64,000 bases of DNA from the NCBI RefSeq assembly GCF_019801465.1, contig NZ_JAHVJA010000004.1, positions 1-64,000 of the forward strand, given 5' to 3'. The notes below the pieces were generated by a model. It had not been told where the DNA came from, did no database searches, and was given only the letters and a program-made list of their open reading frames with translations. The translations under genes were made by a program, and so were the position numbers. Of the stretch, positions 27,175 through 35,561 are shown piece by piece. How positions within the stretch are numbered: the stretch's first letter is position 1; the number at the start of each line of letters is the position of its first letter. The DNA is from Leisingera daeponensis. Its GTDB lineage: Bacteria; Pseudomonadota; Alphaproteobacteria; Rhodobacterales; Rhodobacteraceae.

Positions 27175-27875
27175 CATCGCCCCTGGTCACCATCCTGGAT
27201 GACGAGCCGGAAATCCGGCAGATCCTGACCGACACTTTGGAGGATGCAGGCTTCCGCACCCAAAGTTTTTCCCGCGCCCGCGAGTTCGAGGCTGCGCTGA
27301 ACCGGGTGACACCTGACGTCTGCCTGGTCGACTTGTCCCTGCCGGATACCGACGGCCTGGCGCTGGTGCACCGGCTGGCCCTGGAACAGGGGGCCGCAGT
27401 CATTATCATATCCGGCCGCGCCCAGGTGCAGGACCGGGTGACCGGGCTGGAGCTTGGCGCCGATGATTACATCACTAAGCCGTTCGACCCGGCAGAGGTC
27501 GTGGCCCGTGTCCGGGCCCGGCTGCGCAGCGGCCCGCGCACAGCTGCACCGGCCAGCAACACCGCCCGCTTTGCCAGCTGGACCGCTCATTTTGACCGTT
27601 ACGTGCTGGAGGACGAAAACGGTGCGGAAACCCCGTTCTCCCATGCTGAGGGTGAGGTGCTGCGGCTGTTCCTGAACAGCCCCAAGCGGCTGATCTCCCG
27701 CGCGCAGATGCAGGAAATGCTGGGCGGCGCAGCCGGGGACAGCTTTGACCGGGCGATGGATGTGCGCATTTCCCGCCTGCGCACCAAGCTCCGCGAAGAT
27801 CCGAAGAACCCCCGGCTGATCAAGACCATCTACGGGGCGGGTTATATCTTTCTGGGTGATGTAGACTGGGACTGA
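27171..27875 (+). CDS. OmpR-family response regulator
   Basis: A 234-residue two-domain regulator. The receiver has the acidic pocket (Asp10, Asp11), phosphoacceptor Asp54 (VCLVDLSLPD) and the conserved Lys (DDYITKPFDP). The C-terminal winged helix (about 140-230) ends in the usual DVRISRLRTKLREDPKNPRLIKTIYGAGYIF. Its start overlaps the kinase stop as ATGA, so the two are translated together and form one two-component pair. Confidence 0.95.
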   Translation: MTSPLVTILDDEPEIRQILTDTLEDAGFRTQSFSRAREFEAALNRVTPDVCLVDLSLPDTDGLALVHRLALEQGAAVIIISGRAQVQDRVTGLELGADDYITKPFDPAEVVARVRARLRSGPRTAAPASNTARFASWTAHFDRYVLEDENGAETPFSHAEGEVLRLFLNSPKRLISRAQMQEMLGGAAGDSFDRAMDVRISRLRTKLREDPKNPRLIKTIYGAGYIFLGDVDWD

Positions 27876-27942
27876 CCCCCTTCAGGTAGAAAATCGCATG
27901 TTCCGCGCTACGCTCAGTCTGGTCAATCAGAAGGAGCGGAAG

Positions 27943-28341
27943 ATGACGCAGTTGCAGTATTTTACAGCCCTATCCGGGCTCTGGCTGGCGCTAGCCTGGC
28001 TGCCTTACATTCTGGACCGGGTCATGGTCCGCGGACTGATGGGGGCGATGGCCAATCCCGGCCCCAGCGACCTGCCGCAATCACTCTGGGCTCAGCGCGC
28101 GCACCGGGCGCATATCGTGGGCGTAGAACTGTTTGCCGCTTTTGCGCCGCTGGCCATTCTGGCGATGCTGGTGCTGCCGGCAGAAAACCAGCCCGGCACT
28201 CTGGGCCTGACTTTCTTTATCGGCATGATCGCGCATTACATCATCTACACCATCGGCATACCGGTTCTGCGCACCCTGGCCTTTGCGGTGGCGGCGCTGT
28301 CTTCCGTGCTTCTGGGTCTCACGCTCCTCGGCGCAGCATAG
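27943..28341 (+). CDS. MAPEG family membrane protein
   Basis: A 132-residue integral membrane protein with four hydrophobic segments (about 5-25, 57-78, 84-104 and 106-130). The family stretch AQRAHRAHIVGVELFAAFAPLAIL is typical of MAPEG proteins, relatives of microsomal glutathione transferases and eicosanoid enzymes; bacterial roles are mostly unknown. The start at 27943 has AAGGAG; the frame extends 15 codons further without one. Confidence 0.88.
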   Translation: MTQLQYFTALSGLWLALAWLPYILDRVMVRGLMGAMANPGPSDLPQSLWAQRAHRAHIVGVELFAAFAPLAILAMLVLPAENQPGTLGLTFFIGMIAHYIIYTIGIPVLRTLAFAVAALSSVLLGLTLLGAA

Positions 28342-28382
28342 AGTTTCTTGCCCGGGCGAATCACTTGGCATAGAATCAGCTC

Positions 28383-28610
28383 ATGGCCACCTGTCTGCTC
28401 TACCGCCAAGCCCCTTCGCGCCCGTCGCGGTTCTACCGCATTGAGCTGGCGATGAACCTGTTTTCCGAAGTCTCCGTGCTGCGGGAATGGGGCGTGGCCG
28501 GCGGCAACGGGCAAAGCGTGATCAACATCTATGGCAACCTGCGCGAGGCATCTCTGGCTGCCGACAAGCACCGCAACCGGATGATCAAACGCGGCTACGG
28601 CCGGGCCTGA
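28383..28610 (+). CDS. WGR-domain protein
   Basis: A 75-residue protein that is essentially one WGR domain: RFYRIELAMNLFSEVSVLREWGVAGGNGQSVINIYGNLREASLAADKHRNRMIKRGYG. WGR domains occur in PARPs and in DNA-associated proteins and bind nucleic acid; stand-alone versions are found in many alphaproteobacteria. The WG is intact although the usual Arg is Val (WGV). It ends opposite the amidohydrolase gene with a GC-rich stem-loop between. Confidence 0.88.
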   Translation: MATCLLYRQAPSRPSRFYRIELAMNLFSEVSVLREWGVAGGNGQSVINIYGNLREASLAADKHRNRMIKRGYGRA

Positions 28611-28629
28611 CCCGCGCCGCGCCAGCGGC

Positions 28630-28667
28630 GCCCGGCCCAACTGTGCCGGGCCTCCGGCAGGAGGGCC
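28630..28667. terminator. Paired stem-loops between convergent genes
   Basis: GCCCGGC (28630-28636) and GCCGGGC (28645-28651) pair, and an overlapping second stem, GGCCTCC with GGAGGGCC, follows. The 73-bp spacer separates the convergent WGR and amidohydrolase genes, so the structure could serve both. Confidence 0.55.
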
Positions 28668-28683
28668 GGAAACAGGCGGGAGA

Positions 28684-29883
28684 TCACCCGGCCAAGGCCC
28701 GGGCGGCCCGGTTCAGCACCTGCAGCCCCAGCACCAGTTCAGCCTCTTCCGTGTCTTCGTCAAAGGCATGGCTGATGCCGCCAATCGAAGGGACAAACAG
28801 CATCCCCGCAGGCATCACCGTTGCCAGGCTGGCCGCATCATGCAGCGCGCCTGAAGGCATCTTTTGCCACTTGCCGGGTGCCAGCGCCTCCGCTGCGTCA
28901 GCCAGTCCCGCCTGAAACCGTGCATCCATCGCCGCCGGTTCTATGCCCATTACCGGGCCGAGCTCAGCCCTTACACCGTGAGCCGCTGCAATCTTCTGTG
29001 CGGCTTCCTTGATAATTTCCTCCATCCGCGCCAGCCGGTCTGCATCCGCGTCGCGCCACTGCATGGAAAACACCGCCCGGCCCGGAACAACAGAGGACGC
29101 ATTGGGATGCAGCGCCAAATGGCCGATGGTCCAGACCGTTGCAGGCGTCACCACATTTGCAAAGCGGCTGTTTAGAGCCGTATTGAAGGCGGAAAGCGCC
29201 TGGAACGCATCCCGACGCAGATGCATCGGCGTGGTCCCTGCGTGGTTCTGGCGGCCTTCGAACGTGATGCGCATGTCGCGGATGCCGACAATATCCGTCA
29301 CCACCCCAAGCCCAAGCCCGGTCTCCTCCAGGTACGGGCCCTGCTCGATATGCATCTCCAGAAAGCCGGTGAACCTGTCATGCGGCAGAAACTCCCCGGC
29401 CAGCTCCGCCATCCTGCCGCGCATGTCCGCAAGCGTATTGCCCTGATTGTCGGCAAACCCATCCGCCTCCGTCAGTGACAGCTTGCCGCTCCAGACGTCC
29501 GAGCCGGTCAGCACTCCGAACCGCCCTTCCTCATCTTGGAAGCTGACGCAAGAAATGGACGGCACGCCATCCTCCTTAGCCGCCCTCGCAATTTCCAGCC
29601 CGGCGATCACGCCCAGCGCCCCGTCCAGCCAGCCGCCTTCGGGCTGACTGTCGCTGTGCGACCCCAGCAGCAGGCTCTTCTCCGCGGCCAGGCCAAAGAG
29701 ATTGCCGAGAGGGTCGAAATGCGGCTCTAACCCGGCCTCTTTCATCCGTCCTGCCAGCCATTTGCGCGCAGCGATGTCGGCATCCGAGTAGGCCTGCCGC
29801 ACCACCCCCTTGCCCACACCTGACGCGCCAAAGCTGCGAAGTTTGTGCAGATCCTCAAGAAAGCGCTGAGGGTCGATCGGCAT
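28684..29883 (-). CDS. M20-family N-carbamoyl/ureido amidohydrolase
   Basis: A 399-residue binuclear zinc amidohydrolase of the allantoate amidohydrolase/N-carbamoyl-L-amino acid hydrolase/beta-ureidopropionase group. The metal ligands are in [15 protein letters not shown] (His76, Asp87), FQDEEGRF (Glu118/Glu119) and MHIEQGP, with the dimerisation-domain NHAGTTPM and a final HAFDEDT His. In most relatives the first site reads GSHLDTxxxGGxxDG; here it is [15 protein letters not shown], keeping the ligands. Substrate cannot be fixed; no hyu or puc cluster is adjacent. Confidence 0.9.
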   Translation of the reverse strand: MPIDPQRFLEDLHKLRSFGASGVGKGVVRQAYSDADIAARKWLAGRMKEAGLEPHFDPLGNLFGLAAEKSLLLGSHSDSQPEGGWLDGALGVIAGLEIARAAKEDGVPSISCVSFQDEEGRFGVLTGSDVWSGKLSLTEADGFADNQGNTLADMRGRMAELAGEFLPHDRFTGFLEMHIEQGPYLEETGLGLGVVTDIVGIRDMRITFEGRQNHAGTTPMHLRRDAFQALSAFNTALNSRFANVVTPATVWTIGHLALHPNASSVVPGRAVFSMQWRDADADRLARMEEIIKEAAQKIAAAHGVRAELGPVMGIEPAAMDARFQAGLADAAEALAPGKWQKMPSGALHDAASLATVMPAGMLFVPSIGGISHAFDEDTEEAELVLGLQVLNRAARALAG

Positions 29884-30027
29884 GGCAGGTCTCCTATCTG
29901 GCTACAGCACACTGGGCCAAGTTTTCCTCGGCCTCAACGAATTTGATCCTGGCGGCGGCAAGCCTGCCCTTTTCTCTGCCTGCAAGCTCCCCTAAGACTC
30001 CCCCGGTAACAACGGAGCCGCCCGCCC

Positions 30028-30678
30028 ATGTCCCACATCACGCTGATCCGCCACGGCCAGGCCAACACCCAGGCCCGCGACGAGGCCAGCTATGACCGGC
30101 TCAGCGATCTGGGCCACCAGCAGGCGGCCTGGCTGGGTGATCACCTGCGGTCCAGCGGCAGCCATCATCCGCGCATCTATTGCGGCACGCTGACCCGGCA
30201 TATCGAAACAGCCGCCTCGATGGGTTTTGCGGAACCTGTGCAGGACGCCCGGCTGAACGAGATGGAATACTTCACACTTGCCGAAGCAATGCGCGACCAG
30301 CACGGCCTGCCCATTCCGGAAGAGCGTGAGGGGTTTGTCGACCATCTTCCAAAGGTCTTTGCCGCATGGGCGACAGGCGACATCGCAGCCCCCTACGAAA
30401 GCTGGGAAAACTTCGAGACCCGCACCCGGCAGGCGCTGGAAGAGATCGCGGCAGGTGACGGGCCTGCCTTGGTTGTGACCTCCGGCGGGTTAATCTCGAT
30501 GGCGCTGCGCCAAGCGATGGGGCTGGATACTGCAGGCATGGCCCGGATTGCCTTGGCGGTGATGAACACTTCCATGCACCGGCTGTTCCCGATCGGCGGC
30601 CACTGGAGCCCGGTTTTGTTCAACGCGGTGCCGCATCTGGAAGCGCCGGACCGGCATTTTGCCCAGACACATCTCTGA
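30028..30678 (+). CDS. Histidine phosphatase superfamily protein, second catalytic His missing
   Basis: A 216-residue protein of the phosphoglycerate mutase-like branch. The phospho-accepting His is in LIRHG (Arg8, His9, Gly10), and TLTRH (Arg57) and NEMEYF (78-82, acid) are present. The second pocket histidine, normally in a VxHGG motif, is replaced: the sequence reads VVTSGGLIS, with Ser152. This could reduce or change activity. It is the first gene of a five-gene run ending in the saccharopine genes, 21 bp before the GST gene. Confidence 0.88.
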   Translation: MSHITLIRHGQANTQARDEASYDRLSDLGHQQAAWLGDHLRSSGSHHPRIYCGTLTRHIETAASMGFAEPVQDARLNEMEYFTLAEAMRDQHGLPIPEEREGFVDHLPKVFAAWATGDIAAPYESWENFETRTRQALEEIAAGDGPALVVTSGGLISMALRQAMGLDTAGMARIALAVMNTSMHRLFPIGGHWSPVLFNAVPHLEAPDRHFAQTHL

Positions 30679-30699
30679 GACACGAACGGGAGGGACGAC

Positions 30700-31314
30700 A
30701 TGCAGCTCTACTACGCCCCCAATACCATTTCGGTGGCAGCGGCTATCGCGCTTGAGGAAACCGGAATCGAATATGAGGCAGTGAAGATCGACTTTGCCGC
30801 CAAGGAGCAGACCGGTGCGGCCTATGCCCAGATCAACCCCAAGGGCCGGGTACCGGCGCTGGCGGTGGAAGGCGGCATCCTGACCGAGACAGGCGCCTTG
30901 CTGGAATACATCTCAGACATGGCGCCCGAGGCGTCTTTGCGCCCGCAGGACCCGGTGCTTCTGGCCCGCATGCGCGAGGTGATGTTCTACCTCGCCTCGA
31001 CCATGCATGTGAACCACGCGCACAAACTGCGCGGTGCCCGCTGGGCCAAGGAGCGGACCAGCTGGAAAGACATGCAGAAGATGGTGCCCCAGACCATGGC
31101 GGCCTCCTGCGAATACATAAGCCAGTTCGGGCTGCGCGGGCCCTTTGTGCTGGGCGACACGGTCAGCCTCGCTGATTGCTACCTTTACGTGGTCTGCACC
31201 TGGCTGGAAGGCGACGGGGTGACCACTGCGGACTTTCCCAAAATCCAGAACTTCATGACGGCAATGGAACAGCGCCCATCCGTGCGCGCAGTTTATGCCA
31301 AGGGAATGCTTTGA
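30700..31314 (+). CDS. Glutathione S-transferase family protein
   Basis: A 204-residue protein with the thioredoxin-like N-terminal domain (MQLYYAPNTISVAAAIALEETGIEYE, cis-Pro in GRVPALAV, and ETGALLEYI, the glutathione-gamma-glutamyl site) and an all-helical C-terminal domain (about 85-204). Ser11 is the likely catalytic residue. A GGGAGGG precedes the ATG. It is the second gene of the saccharopine operon, 11 bp before the lysine-forming saccharopine dehydrogenase; the connection with lysine catabolism is unknown. Confidence 0.9.
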   Translation: MQLYYAPNTISVAAAIALEETGIEYEAVKIDFAAKEQTGAAYAQINPKGRVPALAVEGGILTETGALLEYISDMAPEASLRPQDPVLLARMREVMFYLASTMHVNHAHKLRGARWAKERTSWKDMQKMVPQTMAASCEYISQFGLRGPFVLGDTVSLADCYLYVVCTWLEGDGVTTADFPKIQNFMTAMEQRPSVRAVYAKGML

Positions 31315-31325
31315 AGGACATGACA

Positions 31326-32378
31326 ATGACGCATCTGTGGGTACGGGCCGAGCAGCGCCCCAACGAAGACCGGGTTGGCCTCACCCCCGAAGGCGCCAAG
31401 ACGCTGCTGGCCGCGGGCATCAAGGTCACGGTCGAGGAAAGCTCTGTGCGGGCAATCCCGCTGCAGGGCTACATTGATGCAGGCTGCGAAATTGCACCGG
31501 AAAACTCCTGGCCCGGCGCGCCTGCGGACGCGATCATCTTCGGCCTCAAGGAACTGCCTGAAGACGGCACCCCGCTGCCGCACCGCCACATCATGTTCGG
31601 CCATGCCTTCAAGGGCCAGCACTCCGGCAAGGCGCTTTTGGAGCGGTTCAAGGCCGGCGGCGGCACGCTTTATGATCTGGAATATCTGGTGGACGAGACC
31701 GGCCGCCGGGTGGCTGCCTTTGGCTACTGGGCGGGCTATGCCGGCGCCGCGGTGACGCTGAAATCATGGGCCGCTCAGCAGCGCGGCGAGCTGTGCGGGC
31801 CGGTTGGCGTTTATCCCGGCAAGGACGCGCTGCTGTCAGATCTGGGCGCAGAACTTGACGCGCTGAACATGGACCGCCCGACCGCCATCGTGATCGGCGC
31901 GCTTGGCCGGGTTGGAACCGGTGCGGCTGATCTTTGCGAGGCAATGGGCGTCGCCGTCACCAAATGGGACATGGCCGAGACCGCTAGCGGCGGCCCGTTC
32001 CCGGAAATCCTGGCCCATGACCTGTTCCTGAACTGTATCTTCGCGCGCCCGGGCACCCCGGTCTTTGTGCCCCGTGAAGCTTTGAGCGCGGACCGCAAGC
32101 TGACCGCCATCGGCGATGTCGCTTGCGATCCGGACAGCGACTACAACCCGGTGCCGGTCTATGACCGCGCCACCACCTGGGAGGCCCCCGCCCTGCGTGT
32201 TGCCGAAAACCCGGTGCTGGACGTGATGGCGATCGACAACCTGCCGTCGATGCTGCCGGTGGAAAGCTCCGAGGATTACGCCGCCCAGCTGCTGCCCTCG
32301 CTGCTGACGCTCACCGATCTGAATAGCGGTGTCTGGGGCCGGGCCAAGGCCACCTTCCTGGAGCATCTGCCCGAATGA
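31326..32378 (+). CDS. Saccharopine dehydrogenase, L-lysine-forming type
   Basis: A 350-residue enzyme of the LYS1/alanine dehydrogenase-PNT fold that interconverts saccharopine with L-lysine and 2-oxoglutarate. In a bacterial catabolic setting it would act as the lysine-ketoglutarate-reductase step. Visible features: WVRAEQRPNEDRVGLTPEGAKTLLAAGIKVTVEES, HIMFGHAFKGQHSGKALLERF, and the dinucleotide-binding IVIGALGRVGTGAADLC. The start at 31326 is chosen because GAAGGA lies 7 bp ahead; ATG at 31320 is too close to it. Its stop overlaps the SemiSWEET start as ATGA. Confidence 0.92.
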   Translation: MTHLWVRAEQRPNEDRVGLTPEGAKTLLAAGIKVTVEESSVRAIPLQGYIDAGCEIAPENSWPGAPADAIIFGLKELPEDGTPLPHRHIMFGHAFKGQHSGKALLERFKAGGGTLYDLEYLVDETGRRVAAFGYWAGYAGAAVTLKSWAAQQRGELCGPVGVYPGKDALLSDLGAELDALNMDRPTAIVIGALGRVGTGAADLCEAMGVAVTKWDMAETASGGPFPEILAHDLFLNCIFARPGTPVFVPREALSADRKLTAIGDVACDPDSDYNPVPVYDRATTWEAPALRVAENPVLDVMAIDNLPSMLPVESSEDYAAQLLPSLLTLTDLNSGVWGRAKATFLEHLPE

Positions 32379-32641
32379 CCGCAACCTCCATCGGATTTCT
32401 GGCGGCCATCCTTGGCACGGTTTGCTGGCTCCCTCAAGCCTGGAAAGCCTGGGCCACGCGCGATACGGCGGGGCTGTCCCTGCCAGCCAATCTGATGTTT
32501 CTCGGAACCGTCAGCCTGTGGCTGATCTATGGGCTGCTGATGGGCGATGCGCCTATCATCCTTGCCAATGCCTGCTCCATCGTCATCGTGCTGGCGATCA
32601 TCGGAGCAATTCTGAAATACAAGAAAGGGACTGACACATGA
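32375..32641 (+). CDS. SemiSWEET (PQ-loop) transporter
   Basis: An 88-residue protein with three hydrophobic segments (about 3-22, 37-56, 61-81), the size and topology of bacterial SemiSWEETs, which work as dimers. The PQ motif is CWLPQAWKAWATRDTAGLSLP in the first helix and loop. Known SemiSWEETs carry sugars; related PQ-loop proteins (PQLC2, Ypq) carry lysine, arginine and cystine. Both ends overlap the neighbouring saccharopine genes by 4 bp (ATGA), so the three are almost certainly co-translated. A substrate linked to lysine or saccharopine catabolism is an attractive inference. Confidence 0.9.
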   Translation: MTATSIGFLAAILGTVCWLPQAWKAWATRDTAGLSLPANLMFLGTVSLWLIYGLLMGDAPIILANACSIVIVLAIIGAILKYKKGTDT

Positions 32642-33780
32642 CTATTCACTGGTGCGGCACCGGCCTGTCGGCAATCCCCGGCCTGCGCCGCCTGCTGGAA
32701 GCCGGCCACGACGTGGCGGTCTGGAACCGGACCACCGACAAGGCGCGCGGCGCCGTCGGCGATCTGACCACCAACATCCACGCCTTCAGCATCGCCAACC
32801 TGGCCCAGATGCTGAGCCCCAAGGACGTGATCGTGTCGATGCTGCCGGGCGACTGGCATGTGCCTCTGGCCGAGCTGGCGATTGAGCGCGGCGCTCATTT
32901 TGTCTCCTCCTCCTACATCGCGCCGGAAATGCGCGCGCTGGAGCAGAAGGCGAAAGATGCAGGTGTCTGCCTGATCAACGAGGTGGGACTGGATCCTGGC
33001 ATCGACCACCTGATGGCGCATGCGCTGGTTGCCGACTACAAGGCCTCTGATGCCTTTGACCCGGCCAACGAGATCAGCTTCATCTCCTACTGCGGCGGCA
33101 TTCCCAAGACGCCGAACCCGTTCCGCTACAAATTCAGCTGGTCGCCTTTGGGCGTGCTGAAGGCGCTGCGCTCGCCGTCGAAGTCGATCCGCGATTTCAA
33201 GGAACTGGACGTCGCCCGCCCCTGGGACGCGATCTCCTCCTATGAGGCGCCTCTGCCCGCGCCGGAAAGCTTCGAGGTCTACCCGAACCGCGACTCGATC
33301 CCCTTCATGTCCCAGTACGAATTCGGCGAGGACTGGAAAGTGAAGGAATTCGTCCGCGGCACCCTGCGCCTCAACGGCTGGGCCGATGCCTGGGCGGATG
33401 TGTTCAAGCAGGTCGAAACCCTCTCCGGCCCCGAAGGCGACTCCCGCCTCAAGGAAATGTCGGATCAGTTCTGGGCCGAGAATGCCTATGACGAGGGTGA
33501 GCCGGACCGGGTGGTGCTCTGCGTGGGCCTGAAAGCCGAGAAAGACGGCGCCGAGGTCTGGCACAAGACCTATGTCATGGACGCCTGGGGCGACGAGCGC
33601 GGCAGCGCTATGGCGCGCTTGGTGTCCTATCCTGTGTCCTTTGCCATCGAGGCTGCAATGAACGGCAAGATCGCCGCCGGCGTCCACGCTGCGCCCAGCG
33701 ACCCCGCCCTGGTCGGGAAGTGGATGGCTGAGATCGGCAAGCTGGCTCAGCACCTCGAGGTTGTTGACAGCAAGGTCTGA
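32638..33780 (+). CDS. Saccharopine dehydrogenase, glutamate-forming (LYS9-like)
   Basis: A 380-residue enzyme splitting saccharopine to glutamate and 2-aminoadipate 6-semialdehyde. The N-terminal Rossmann part begins IHWCGTGLSAIPGLRRLLEAGHDVAVWNRT; the family block INEVGLDPGIDHLMAH follows, then ISYCGGIPKTPNPFRYKFSWSPLGVL. The C-terminal lobe is DRVVLCVGLKAEKDGAEVWHKTYVM. It overlaps the SemiSWEET gene by 4 bp. The next enzyme, aminoadipate semialdehyde dehydrogenase, is not adjacent. A terminator follows. Confidence 0.94.
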   Translation: MTIHWCGTGLSAIPGLRRLLEAGHDVAVWNRTTDKARGAVGDLTTNIHAFSIANLAQMLSPKDVIVSMLPGDWHVPLAELAIERGAHFVSSSYIAPEMRALEQKAKDAGVCLINEVGLDPGIDHLMAHALVADYKASDAFDPANEISFISYCGGIPKTPNPFRYKFSWSPLGVLKALRSPSKSIRDFKELDVARPWDAISSYEAPLPAPESFEVYPNRDSIPFMSQYEFGEDWKVKEFVRGTLRLNGWADAWADVFKQVETLSGPEGDSRLKEMSDQFWAENAYDEGEPDRVVLCVGLKAEKDGAEVWHKTYVMDAWGDERGSAMARLVSYPVSFAIEAAMNGKIAAGVHAAPSDPALVGKWMAEIGKLAQHLEVVDSKV

Positions 33781-33798
33781 CTTCAGTTCCCAAAATAG

Positions 33799-33824
33799 AG
33801 GGCGCCGGATTGCGGCGCCCTTTA
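33799..33824 (+). terminator. Terminator of the saccharopine operon
   Basis: AGGGCGCCG (33799-33807) and CGGCGCCCT (33813-33821) form a perfect 9-bp stem with a 5-nt loop, then TT. Confidence 0.8.
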
Positions 33825-33848
33825 GCATTGCGAACCGAACCTGCGGCT

Positions 33849-34172
33849 TCAGCGGCCGATCACATCGTCCTCGACATCATTGACATCGATGCCCAGCGCT
33901 TCCAGCCCGGCCTCCAGATTGTCCGCCAGATGCGGTGTGCCAAGCAGGTAGTCGACGGTCGGCGTGGTTGCCTCCTGGCGCGCGGTATAGATTGCTTCAG
34001 CCAGCTCCTCCGGTTCGAAACTGCCGCGGCCAACCCACATGATGCCGACCAGCTCGGACTGCTGGTCCTCGCTCATCCGGTCGATGAAAGCGCGCAGCTC
34101 GCCCTCGGCCCGTCCCAGCTCCCGGGCCATCATCGCCACCTGTGCCACCTTGCGGGCTGAGATCTCCAGCAT
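33849..34172 (-). CDS. DUF3775 protein
   Basis: A 107-residue acidic soluble protein. The stretch MSEDQQSELVGIMWVGRGSFEPEELAEAIYTAR is the hallmark of DUF3775, a family of unknown function common in alphaproteobacteria. It is predicted mainly helical with an acidic C-terminus (NDVEDDVIGR). It converges with the saccharopine operon and follows the cyclase gene on its strand after 88 bp. Confidence 0.85.
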   Translation of the reverse strand: MLEISARKVAQVAMMARELGRAEGELRAFIDRMSEDQQSELVGIMWVGRGSFEPEELAEAIYTARQEATTPTVDYLLGTPHLADNLEAGLEALGIDVNDVEDDVIGR

Positions 34173-34259
34173 TGCTCCATTCCTTCTGTTCGCTGTCTCA
34201 TCATATCAAACCGCAGGCAAAACACCTAAGTCTTTGATCTGAGGCAAATGAAGCCGAGC

Positions 34260-35561
34260 CTATTCCTGCGCCTTGCCGAAGAGCGCGAGCCTCTTGCTGC
34301 GCCCGCGCAGGACCTCTGCCGGCAGCGGTTCCCAGCCGTTTCGCGCGGGCTCCACCCCGGCTTGCTTCAGCAGCGCCTCAGAGGCAATCACCGCCATGCC
34401 ATGCTCCTTGGTCAGCTGCTCCAGCCGCGCCGCTGTGTTCACCGTGTCGCCGAAAACGGAGTATTCCAGCCGCTCCTGTGTGCCGGTCACGCCTGAGAAG
34501 ACGTCGCCCCAGTGCACACCGATCCCGGCTGCCATCCCCCTGTCACCCGCCTGCTCCCGCATCCGGAACCATGCGGCAACTTCCGCCGCCAGGCCTTCGG
34601 CACAGTCCAGCGCCCTGACCGCTGCCAGTTCCCCTTCAAACAGGATCATCGCCGCGTCACCGATGTATTTGTCGATCAGCCCGCTTGTCCGGCCCGCCAC
34701 ATCCTCCACCCGGCTGCGGAACTCTGTAATCAGGCTGCTGACTTCATGCGGTTCGCGTCCCTCGCACCAGCTGGTGAAGCCCCGGATGTCGATGAACAGG
34801 ATTGCCATCTGCTGCTGGCGGCCCTCCTGCAGGGCTTCCAGCCCGCCCCCGGCCAGTCGCTCCGCCAGCTGGGCCGGCAGGTAGCGGGTCAGGTTAGCCT
34901 TTTGACGCGCCTCTTCCAGAGAGCGGTGCAGCAGGCTGCGCATCCGCACCGCAGCCACCACCAGAACTGCGCCTGCCAGGCACAACATCACCAGCCGCAT
35001 GAAATTCGGCGGCGAATCCAAGGTCAGCCGGATCCGTTCAACAAGGTCCGGCGCAGCTTCAGGCGGCTGCCACAGGATCATCCAGCCAAATCCGGCTGCA
35101 ATCAGCACCAGCATCACCGCAAGCCGCAAGGGGCTGAGCCGCAGCACTCCGAAGGCCAGCACAACCGGGGCCATCCACACGGCCGGCATGGCAAAGATTG
35201 CTGCACCGGGCACCCCGGTATTCACCAGTGAAAGAAAGGCATTCAAAAGAAGAAAGGTGCAATCGGTAAAAACCGCCAGCCAGATCATCCAGGGCTTGAA
35301 CAGCCCCCTGCCGATCATCCAATAAATCAGCACACCAACTGCCAAGTAGGAAAGCATGGTGACCATTGCCAGCCCGATCTGGCGCCGCAAGTGCGGCTCA
35401 TCAACCACCCGCACTGAATCAAGGGCCAGTGTCATTGCCAGCATCAGGCCTAGTGCCACTGCGATCCGCAGAAGCGCGACGATACGTTCTGCCTCAACCT
35501 CTGCAGCCCGCAGCGCCGCCTCTCCCGCAGCTCCTGCACGCAGTGCCGGCGGCAGCCGCAT
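34260..35561 (-). CDS. Class III adenylate/guanylate cyclase, membrane-bound
   Basis: A 433-residue protein that should make cAMP (or cGMP) in the cytoplasm. An N-terminal membrane region with about six helices (28-48, 60-82, 88-112, 118-140, 145-165, 190-207) is followed by a short coiled linker and the catalytic domain (about 250-420). First metal Asp258 is in ILFIDIRGFTSW, the second in KYIGDAAMILF, and the transition-state region is VFGDTVNTAARLEQL. The substrate-specifying residues cannot be assigned safely by eye. The ATG follows the rmuC stop directly (TAGATG). Confidence 0.93.
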   Translation of the reverse strand: MRLPPALRAGAAGEAALRAAEVEAERIVALLRIAVALGLMLAMTLALDSVRVVDEPHLRRQIGLAMVTMLSYLAVGVLIYWMIGRGLFKPWMIWLAVFTDCTFLLLNAFLSLVNTGVPGAAIFAMPAVWMAPVVLAFGVLRLSPLRLAVMLVLIAAGFGWMILWQPPEAAPDLVERIRLTLDSPPNFMRLVMLCLAGAVLVVAAVRMRSLLHRSLEEARQKANLTRYLPAQLAERLAGGGLEALQEGRQQQMAILFIDIRGFTSWCEGREPHEVSSLITEFRSRVEDVAGRTSGLIDKYIGDAAMILFEGELAAVRALDCAEGLAAEVAAWFRMREQAGDRGMAAGIGVHWGDVFSGVTGTQERLEYSVFGDTVNTAARLEQLTKEHGMAVIASEALLKQAGVEPARNGWEPLPAEVLRGRSKRLALFGKAQE

